In this document: in pieces, positions 1 through 5,331 of the stretch
Layout of the letters: each line of letters begins with the position of its first letter
How positions within the stretch are numbered: position 1 is the stretch's first letter
Assembly: GCA_958427155.1 (NCBI GenBank)
Contig: CAUABB010000118.1
Span: 1 to 5,331 of the forward strand
Origin: an uncultured Oscillospiraceae bacterium
Lineage (GTDB): Bacteria; Bacillota; Clostridia; Oscillospirales; Ruminococcaceae
Direction: 5' to 3'
Length of the DNA stretch: 5,331 nt
The notes under the pieces: generated by a model
Told to the model about the DNA's origin: nothing
The model's input: only the letters and a program-made list of their open reading frames with translations
Database searches by the model: none
Translations under genes and position numbers: made by a program

Positions 1-1
1 T

Positions 2-1561
2 GGAATTCACTTTTTTCGGATGTGTATGCTCAATGCCGGTGTTTATAATTGTGATTATGCGTCACAGGGAATGCTGATCAATATGCGGGAACACCTTTAT
101 GAACGGATTCAAACACAGGATAAAACTTACTACGACCACAATCGAACTGGGGATCTAATGACTCGGCTGACCGGCGATTTGGATACTGTTCGCAATGCGG
201 TTTCTTATGTGTTCCGCGAGTTTACCATTGATATCTTTCTGTTCTTCACAACGGCGATTTATTTTTTTACCATCAACGCTCTTTTTACATTAGCTGTTTT
301 AGCTGTTACCCCTCTCCTTTTGGTTCTGTCCAAAGTTTTTTCGAAGAGAGTTCGCTCCAAATATGTTTTCTTGCGTGAAAAACTCAGTGAGATGAATACG
401 AAGGCTCAAGAGGATATATCAGGTAACCGGGTCATTAAAGCTTTTGCTAGGGAATCATATGAGGTGGATGAATTCGCACAGAAAAACGATGCTTACAGAA
501 AAGCAAATATAGACGCTCAGTTTACTTGGTTGCGCTATTTCCCAGCGGTTCATGTTCTTGCAAATACCCTCACCATTACAATTATCCTTGTCGGAGGGAT
601 TTTTATTATCAACGGTTGGCTGACTGCTGGTGAATTAGCCGCCTTTACCGCTCTTGACTGGGCTATCAGCGATCCAATGCGGAATATCGGCCTACTGCTC
701 AATGATCTTCAGCGTTTTTTTGCTTCTGCTGATAAGGTGATCGAGATGTATTACCAACAGCCTGGAATTCTTGATTCTCCAGAAGCGGTTGAACTTCCGG
801 GACGGATGCGTGGAAAGGTTGAGTTTAAAAACGTTTCTTTCCAATTTGGAAAGAAAAAGGTTTTTGACGGGATTTCGTTTGTGGTTAACCCTGGTGAGAC
901 GGTGGCGGTTATGGGACCGACGGGTTCAGGAAAAACATCTCTTGTCAATTTGATCGAACGTTTTTACGACGTTTCATCCGGAGCGGTTTTGGTTGATGAT
1001 ATTGATGTGCGAAAGTTGAAACTGAGTACACTCCGTGGTGGAATTGGAATGGCTACACAGGATGTTTTCCTGTTTTCGGAGACAGTAGACGGAAATATCG
1101 CCTATGGTGATCCCGAAATGTCTGAGGAAGAAGTCCGGCATTTTGCCAAAATTACGGCCTCTGATTTTATTGAGGGTATGGAGGATGGCTTTGAGACTAT
1201 TGTCGGGGAACGGGGAGTTGGGCTTTCAGGTGGTCAAAAACAGCGGATTGCGCTGGCGCGAGCTTTGGCAATCCGTCCCGCAATCCTCATTTTAGATGAC
1301 ACAACTTCCGCAGTGGATATGGAAACGGAAAAGTATATCCAAAAACAGCTTCGTAATCTTGAGTTCAGTTGCACGAAGTTTATTATAGCGCAGCGGATAT
1401 CCTCTGTTAAACACGCTGATAAAATTCTTATTCTAGACCAGGGAAGAATTATAGAGAGTGGAACCCACGAAGAGCTTTTAAAACAGGATGGATACTACCG
1501 CGAGATTTATGAGTTGCAACATGGTTCAGGAGAGGCGGGTGAGACAGATGGCGAGAAATAA
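2..1561 (+). CDS. ABC exporter half-transporter, degenerate-site subunit (5' truncated by window edge)
   Basis: This is one subunit of a type IV ABC exporter: a membrane domain fused to an ATPase domain. The frame is open to the left edge (519 codons visible), and family members usually have about 580-600 residues, so TM1 and most of TM2 are missing. The ATG at 20 falls inside the membrane domain and is not the real start. Counting from that ATG, likely TM helices are at about 66-86, 88-105, 176-198 and 203-228. The second coupling-helix region (about 130-152, with NRVIKAF) precedes TM5. The nucleotide-binding domain has Walker A GPTGSGKT (914-937), Q-loop Gln (1058), a canonical LSGGQ signature (1223-1237) and Walker B ILILDD (Asp at 1295). 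The residue after the Walker B Asp is Asp (1298-1300) rather than the catalytic Glu, and the switch His is Gln in IIAQR (1391-1393). These are the known marks of the degenerate-site subunit of heterodimeric exporters such as TM287. It overlaps the next gene, its presumed partner. The substrate cannot be told from sequence; drugs, lipids and peptides are all known for the family. Confidence 0.95.
   Translation, partial: GIHFFRMCMLNAGVYNCDYASQGMLINMREHLYERIQTQDKTYYDHNRTGDLMTRLTGDLDTVRNAVSYVFREFTIDIFLFFTTAIYFFTINALFTLAVLAVTPLLLVLSKVFSKRVRSKYVFLREKLSEMNTKAQEDISGNRVIKAFARESYEVDEFAQKNDAYRKANIDAQFTWLRYFPAVHVLANTLTITIILVGGIFIINGWLTAGELAAFTALDWAISDPMRNIGLLLNDLQRFFASADKVIEMYYQQPGILDSPEAVELPGRMRGKVEFKNVSFQFGKKKVFDGISFVVNPGETVAVMGPTGSGKTSLVNLIERFYDVSSGAVLVDDIDVRKLKLSTLRGGIGMATQDVFLFSETVDGNIAYGDPEMSEEEVRHFAKITASDFIEGMEDGFETIVGERGVGLSGGQKQRIALARALAIRPAILILDDTTSAVDMETEKYIQKQLRNLEFSCTKFIIAQRISSVKHADKILILDQGRIIESGTHEELLKQDGYYREIYELQHGSGEAGETDGEK
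1528..1542 (+). promoter_or_regulatory. Ribosome binding region deciding the start of the second ABC gene
   Basis: Two Shine-Dalgarno-like elements lie inside the 3' end of the first ABC gene. AGGAG (1528-1532) sits 6 bases before a GTG at 1539 but 15 bases before the ATG at 1548. GGTGA (1538-1542), which matches the downstream half of the full AAGGAGGTGA consensus, sits 5 bases before the ATG. Either start leaves the two genes overlapping, which favours translational coupling. The ATG is preferred for its codon and N-terminal sequence; the GTG is better placed for the stronger AGGAG. Confidence 0.55.
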
Positions 1562-3329
1562 ATTTGATATTGACGAATCCCTTGAATCCCCTTTTAATAT
1601 ACAGCACTTGAAGCGGAGCCTTATTTATGTGAAAAAGTATAAAGGAAAAATGATTTTGGCACTTGTCTTTTCCTTGTTCAGTGTTATCGCGGCGCTGTTT
1701 GGCCCATTGATTATCCAGGAGGCTTTGGATGTTGCCGTAGTAAACCGGGACGTGCCTTATCTGATTTTTCTGGTTGTTCTGCTTGCCCTTTCCATTGGCG
1801 TTTCAATTCTTCTGAATGTTCTTCGTTCTCGGATTACGGCGGTAGTTGGACAAAATATTATCTATGATATCAGACAGGATCTGTTTGAACATCTTCAGCA
1901 GCTCCCCTTTTCTTACTATGACAACCGTCCGCATGGGAAAATTCTTGTCCGTGTTGTACAGTATGTCAACAATGTTTCAGACATGCTTTCAAACGGTATC
2001 ATCAACTTTTTTCTGGAAATTTTTAATCTTGTTTTTGTTACGATCTTTATGTTTATTGCCGACGCAAGGCTGGCGTTGGTGATTCTTGCTGGACTCCCTA
2101 TTCTTGTTTTGATCGTCTGTCTGATTATGCCGGTACAGAGACGGGCTTGGCAGAATTTTTCAAATAAAAACTCCAATATGAACGCCTATCTTCATGAGAG
2201 TATTCTTGGGGCCAGTGTGACTCAGATTTTTACCCGGGAGAAAATCAATGCGGGGATTGCTTATACACAGTTCCATAATTGCCGAAAGTCGTTTTTGCAT
2301 GCGGTGTTTGTCTCTAACTGGATCTGGTTTTCGGTTGAGGTGATCTCAGCTATTGTCAACGCAAGTGTCTACGGAGTGGGTATCCTCGCGATTACACCAA
2401 TGGTGACCTTCGGCACCATTATTGCTATGGGAGATTATTCCTGGAGGTTTTGGCGCCCGATTATCAATCTTGCCAATCTTTACAATAACTTGATTAACAC
2501 GGTAGCTTACCTGGAGCGTATTTTTGAGACAATTGACGAGCCGGTTGATATTAAAGACGCTCCGGATGCTAAAGTCCTACCCACGATTCGCGGTGAGGTT
2601 GAATTTAAAGATGTCGTCTTTGAGTACGATCCGGGCCACCCGATTCTTAATCATATGAATTTTAAGGTAAAAGCCGGAGAGAGTATTGCGTTGGTTGGGC
2701 CTACAGGTGCAGGAAAGACGACGGTTATTAACCTAATCAGCCGGTTTTACGATATTTCCTCCGGACAGGTGTTGATTGACGGAAGAGATATCTCCAAAGC
2801 TACTCTTCATTCTCTTCGAAGTCAGATGGGAGTAATGCTTCAGGACAGTTTTGTTTTTTCGGGAAACATTATAGACAATATTCGCTATGGAAAACTGGAT
2901 GCCACTTACGAAGAGGTGGTTGCCGCCGCTAAAACGGTTAAAGCGGATGAGTTTATTCAAACAATGGAAAAAGGGTATCATACAGAAGTGAACGAACGGG
3001 GAAGCCGTCTTTCACAGGGACAGAAGCAGCTGATTTCTTTTGCCAGGACTTTGATAGCGGATCCTAAGATTCTGATTTTGGATGAGGCAACCTCAAGTAT
3101 TGATACCAAAACAGAACGGTTGATGCAGGAAGGGCTTAACGAATTGATGAAAGGTCGAACTTCCTTTATCATTGCGCATCGTCTTTCTACAATTCAACAT
3201 TGTGATAGGATTATGTATATTGACGGCGGAATCATTCAGGAAAGCGGCACCCATGAAGAGTTGTTGCGGAAAAAGGGAAAGTATTATGAACTGTATATGT
3301 CTCAGCGAGAAGGTGTTGAAGCCTTATAA
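1548..3329 (+). CDS. ABC exporter half-transporter, catalytic-site subunit (partner of the preceding gene)
   Basis: This is a complete type IV ABC exporter half-transporter of 593 residues from the chosen ATG, a normal length for the family. Six TM helices are visible at about residues 35-57, 71-93, 149-171, 174-196, 253-281 and 286-310, with coupling-helix motifs YYDNRPHGKILVRV (123-136) and HESILGASVTQIF (216-228). The ATPase domain has Walker A GPTGAGKT (384-391, Lys390), Q-loop LQD, signature LSQGQ (488-492), Walker B ILILDE with catalytic Glu513, and switch His544 in IIAHRLS. The signature departs from LSGGQ at its third position (Gln490), as in TM288-type subunits. Its intact Walker B Glu and switch His should pair with the canonical LSGGQ of the preceding protein to form the one hydrolytic site. 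The start at 1548 gives the family-like N terminus MARNKFDIDE. A GTG at 1539, three codons upstream, is a real alternative. The gene overlaps the upstream gene by 14 bases, so it is almost certainly in the same operon. A strong terminator follows 58 bases after the stop. The transported substrate is unknown. Confidence 0.95.
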   Translation: MARNKFDIDESLESPFNIQHLKRSLIYVKKYKGKMILALVFSLFSVIAALFGPLIIQEALDVAVVNRDVPYLIFLVVLLALSIGVSILLNVLRSRITAVVGQNIIYDIRQDLFEHLQQLPFSYYDNRPHGKILVRVVQYVNNVSDMLSNGIINFFLEIFNLVFVTIFMFIADARLALVILAGLPILVLIVCLIMPVQRRAWQNFSNKNSNMNAYLHESILGASVTQIFTREKINAGIAYTQFHNCRKSFLHAVFVSNWIWFSVEVISAIVNASVYGVGILAITPMVTFGTIIAMGDYSWRFWRPIINLANLYNNLINTVAYLERIFETIDEPVDIKDAPDAKVLPTIRGEVEFKDVVFEYDPGHPILNHMNFKVKAGESIALVGPTGAGKTTVINLISRFYDISSGQVLIDGRDISKATLHSLRSQMGVMLQDSFVFSGNIIDNIRYGKLDATYEEVVAAAKTVKADEFIQTMEKGYHTEVNERGSRLSQGQKQLISFARTLIADPKILILDEATSSIDTKTERLMQEGLNELMKGRTSFIIAHRLSTIQHCDRIMYIDGGIIQESGTHEELLRKKGKYYELYMSQREGVEAL

Positions 3330-3336
3330 TTTTCTC

Positions 3337-3365
3337 TTTACTTTATTGGAGATCTCGCTTACAAT
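3337..3365 (+). promoter_or_regulatory. Possible weak sigma-70/sigma-A type promoter before the beta-mannosidase gene
   Basis: TTTACT (3337-3342, four of six matches to TTGACA) and TACAAT (3360-3365, five of six matches to TATAAT) are separated by 17 bases, the optimal spacing. Transcription would begin near 3372 and give a leader of about 110 bases that includes the terminator hairpin at 3388-3445. This match is by eye in an AT-rich gap and could be chance. I found no better promoter between the terminator and the gene. Confidence 0.25.
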
Positions 3366-3387
3366 AGAACCAGAGTCCTAGATTGAC

Positions 3388-3445
3388 AACTCCTTTTGAG
3401 TAATGGCGATTTTTATGATAAAAGTGCCCTCAAAAGGAGTTTTTT
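3388..3445 (+). terminator. Strong Rho-independent terminator after the ABC exporter operon
   Basis: AACTCCTTTTGAG (3388-3400) and CTCAAAAGGAGTT (3429-3441) form a perfect 13-bp stem. The 28 bases between the arms can fold further: GGC (3405-3407) pairs with GCC (3426-3428), and a short AU-rich stem (3409-3414 with 3420-3425, one G-U pair) closes on an ATGAT loop. A run of six T (3440-3445, the first two pairing in the stem) follows. The opposite strand has no matching T run beyond the left arm, so the terminator acts on + strand transcripts only. It most simply ends the two-gene ABC operon. It would instead lie in the leader of the downstream gene if the possible promoter at 3337-3365 is real. 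Confidence 0.9.
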
Positions 3446-3470
3446 GCCTTTACAGTATTATTAGAGTATT

Positions 3471-3476
3471 GGAGGG
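3471..3476 (+). promoter_or_regulatory. Shine-Dalgarno site of the beta-mannosidase gene
   Basis: GGAGGG lies 6 bases upstream of the ATG at 3483. It is a near-consensus ribosome binding site at ideal spacing, and it fixes the start of a gene that has no other plausible in-frame start nearby. Confidence 0.9.
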
Positions 3477-3482
3477 AAAACA

Positions 3483-5331
3483 ATGAAAGAAATCTGTTTG
3501 AATTCATCTTGGCAGCTTCATGAAGCCCCATTGGATTGGGAATTGGAACGCCTTCCGAGTGTGCGGGCATTTCGGCAAGGGTGGATGTCCTGTGACCTTC
3601 CGGCTGATATTCATGTTCCCTTGATTCAGACTGGCGTAATTAAGGAGCCAACTCAGGCCGATTACTGGCTGGACTGCGGTTGGACTGAAAAGCGTTCCTG
3701 GTGGTTCTTTAAAAGGTTTATTTTGGATTCCGATGCTTTTTATAAAGATGCTGATATTGTGGAGCTCACACTGGAAGGGCTTGATACAGAGGCTGTCATT
3801 TTTTTAAATGGAGAACTGATTGGCCGACATCACAGCGTTCATTATCCTTTTGTATGCGACGTAAAAGATTATCTGAAAATGGGTGAAAATGAGCTTGCAG
3901 TCCGTTTAACAAGCGGACTGGAAAAGGTGGATGACAAACAGCTTTCAGAGCTTAATTGGGCGGTCTGCCTTGAGTCTAACAATGGTGGCCTTTACCGTGG
4001 AGACGCGCGGCGAGCCTTTGTCAGAAGACCGCAATACACGGTGGGCTGGGATTGGGGCCCTAAGGTAATTACCTGTGGAATTACCGGGGATGTTAAACTG
4101 AAAAGCTATCGAAATGTCGCTGTTCGTGATGTGTCTGTGATAACAGAGAGAATTGATAAAAAAGCAGAGCTTTCCGTAGAAGTCAATATAGAAAATTTAA
4201 GCTTGATTGGAACAAAATCCGGTTGTATCACGGTACAGCTTTTAGAAGAAGATCGGGTTTGTGCTGAAAGTAAAATTGAAGAAGCTTTATTAACCTCTGG
4301 CCCTAATTACTTAAAGACGCGTTTGATTGTGGAAAACCCCCGGATTTGGTGGCCGGCTGGATATGGAGACCAGCCGCTTTATGCGGTTCGCGTTTTCGCG
4401 GAATGCGAAGGCGAGAAAATAACGTATCCGGAGTTTCTGTTTGGAATCCGTACCGTTTCGTTAGATACTTCAGTGATTAACGGGGAAGATCGGAAATTTC
4501 AATTTATCATCAATGGCCTTCCAATTTTTTGCAAAGGCGGCGATTGGATTCCAAACGACTCGATCTATGCCCGGGTTCCGCGTGAAAAATATCAGGCTTT
4601 GATTGACGAGGCAGCGGAAGCAAATTTTAATATGATTCGGGTTTGGGGTGGCGGATTGTATGAGCGCGATTATTTTTATGAAATGTGTGATGAAAAGGGA
4701 ATTTTAATCTGGCAGGACTTTATGTTTGCCTGCGCGACCTACCCAGATCACCATGAGTGGTTTCGCAGCCTGATTCGGGAAGAACTTGATTACCAGACAA
4801 AACGCTTGCGTAATCATCCCTGTCTAGCTCTTTTTTGTGGAACTAATGAATGCCATTGGATTTTCAACGAAATTGATAATCCGCGCTGGAATATCAAAAT
4901 CAAGTATAATCATCAGTTTGGTCTTTCTCTCCCAAATTTGTTGGCTAAAGAAGCAATCCGGAAAAATTGTCCCGCGATCCCTTATTGGAACAGCTCTCCT
5001 TACGGCGGGAAACTTCCGAATTCTGATACAGTTGGAGACGTTCATCGCTGGCATGACGCGTTCATGAGTAAAAAGCTCAGTGAGCGAATGGACATTGTTT
5101 CCTTCGATAATGTCCGTTCCAAATTCGTTAGCGAATATGGTTATGTTGGACCCTGTTGTCTGGAAACCACCCGAAAGTATCTTGATCTTGCGGACGATCA
5201 GGAGGTTGTACGGGAAGGAGAAGTCTGGAAGATGCACCTGAATGTTTTTGAGCGTGGCAATACGGATGAAGGAATTAAAAAGCATTATCTTGACCATCCG
5301 GAACAGCTTGGAATAGAAGATTATCTACTGT
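3483..5331 (+). CDS. GH2 family beta-mannosidase, intracellular (3' truncated by window edge)
   Basis: This enzyme likely hydrolyses terminal non-reducing beta-D-mannose from beta-mannosides such as mannobiose or mannooligosaccharides (EC 3.2.1.25) with retention. The frame runs unbroken for 616 codons to the window end. Bacterial family members usually have about 800-870 residues, so roughly 200 C-terminal residues are missing. The N-terminal GH2 sandwich domain (about 1-185) leads to GWDWGP (188-193), a mannose-recognition signature of GH2 beta-mannosidases. NPRIWWPAGYGDQPLY (285-300) and FGIRTV (320-325) close the immunoglobulin-like domain. The TIM barrel then carries GGDWIPND (352-359), NMIRVWGGG (383-391) and WQDF (410-413). 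CGTNE holds the predicted acid/base Glu456. PYWNSSPYGG (500-509) and GDVHRWHD (518-525) follow, and FVSEYG (548-553) holds the predicted nucleophile Glu551. These positions compare well with Glu462 and Glu555 of Bacteroides thetaiotaomicron BtMan2A. There is no signal peptide, and 18 cysteines in 616 residues fit a reducing cytoplasm. The start has a strong Shine-Dalgarno site. The strong terminator upstream suggests a transcript separate from the ABC genes. The exact substrate (plant mannan or N-glycan core) cannot be decided here. Confidence 0.95.
   Translation, partial: MKEICLNSSWQLHEAPLDWELERLPSVRAFRQGWMSCDLPADIHVPLIQTGVIKEPTQADYWLDCGWTEKRSWWFFKRFILDSDAFYKDADIVELTLEGLDTEAVIFLNGELIGRHHSVHYPFVCDVKDYLKMGENELAVRLTSGLEKVDDKQLSELNWAVCLESNNGGLYRGDARRAFVRRPQYTVGWDWGPKVITCGITGDVKLKSYRNVAVRDVSVITERIDKKAELSVEVNIENLSLIGTKSGCITVQLLEEDRVCAESKIEEALLTSGPNYLKTRLIVENPRIWWPAGYGDQPLYAVRVFAECEGEKITYPEFLFGIRTVSLDTSVINGEDRKFQFIINGLPIFCKGGDWIPNDSIYARVPREKYQALIDEAAEANFNMIRVWGGGLYERDYFYEMCDEKGILIWQDFMFACATYPDHHEWFRSLIREELDYQTKRLRNHPCLALFCGTNECHWIFNEIDNPRWNIKIKYNHQFGLSLPNLLAKEAIRKNCPAIPYWNSSPYGGKLPNSDTVGDVHRWHDAFMSKKLSERMDIVSFDNVRSKFVSEYGYVGPCCLETTRKYLDLADDQEVVREGEVWKMHLNVFERGNTDEGIKKHYLDHPEQLGIEDYLL

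Noticed and set aside
20..22. ATG at 20 as the start of the first ABC protein
   Set aside because: The frame is open upstream to the window edge, and a start here would delete TM1 and most of TM2; homologous sequence (FFR before the Met) continues to the left. The gene is truncated by the window.
1488..1547. Upstream start for the second ABC gene at 1488 or 1521
   Set aside because: Neither ATG has a well-placed Shine-Dalgarno site. The extra residues are the out-of-frame reading of the conserved C terminus of the first ABC protein and do not look like an exporter N terminus.
1916..3172. Minus-strand open frames of 64-86 codons opposite the second ABC gene
   Set aside because: They are antisense to conserved transmembrane and nucleotide-binding motifs, have no family resemblance and are short; these are chance frames.
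3349..3356. GAGATCTC palindrome in the intergenic gap
   Set aside because: It is an isolated 8-base palindrome without a spacer or T run; this is expected by chance and not evidence of an operator.
3350..3363. Possible CcpA cre-like site overlapping the putative -10 box
   Set aside because: The right half CGCTTACA fits the cre consensus, but the left half AGATCT mismatches three fixed positions. This is too weak to call, though its place before a sugar-hydrolase gene made it worth noting.
3383..3388. Perfect TTGACA resembling a -35 box
   Set aside because: At 16-18 bases spacing there is only GCGATT-like sequence. The nearest good -10-like hexamer, TATGAT (3414-3419), is 25 bases away and lies in the terminator loop, so no promoter can be supported.
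4824..5297. 157-codon open frame on the minus strand
   Set aside because: It lies wholly opposite the beta-mannosidase, across the stretch encoding both catalytic glutamates. It has no recognisable domain and is a shadow of the coding strand.

Overview
The window reads as a piece of a bacterial chromosome, most likely from an anaerobic member of the Bacillota such as a Clostridia-type gut or fermentative organism. This is an inference from purine-rich Shine-Dalgarno sites (GGAGGG), moderately AT-leaning codon choice, and the protein families present. No rRNA or marker gene is present to fix the taxon. All supported genes are on the + strand, and the coding density is high.

Layout. (1) Positions 2-1561 hold the 3' part of an ABC exporter half-transporter whose start lies outside the window. 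(2) Positions 1548-3329 hold a second, complete ABC exporter half-transporter that overlaps the first by 14 bases. (3) Positions 3330-3482 form the only intergenic gap (153 bases). It contains a strong intrinsic terminator and possibly a weak promoter. (4) From 3483 to the window end runs a long open frame for a family GH2 beta-mannosidase. It is complete at the N terminus and cut at the C terminus by the window edge, and it includes both predicted catalytic glutamates.

How the genes work together. The two ABC proteins show complementary lesions. The first has Asp in place of the Walker B catalytic Glu and Gln in place of the switch His. The second has an LSQGQ signature in place of LSGGQ. 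This is the hallmark of a heterodimeric type IV ABC exporter with one degenerate and one working ATP site (as in TM287/288). The overlap implies co-transcription and coupled translation of the two subunits. The beta-mannosidase has no signal peptide, is rich in cysteine and is predicted to act in the cytoplasm on short beta-mannosides. It lies beyond the terminator and has its own ribosome binding site, so it is probably a separate transcription unit. A functional link to the exporter is not shown by the sequence.

I see no mobile element, CRISPR array, tRNA, rRNA or obviously novel system. The observations below concern the asymmetry of the exporter, the start of its second gene, the leader of the mannosidase gene, and small variations at the mannosidase active site.
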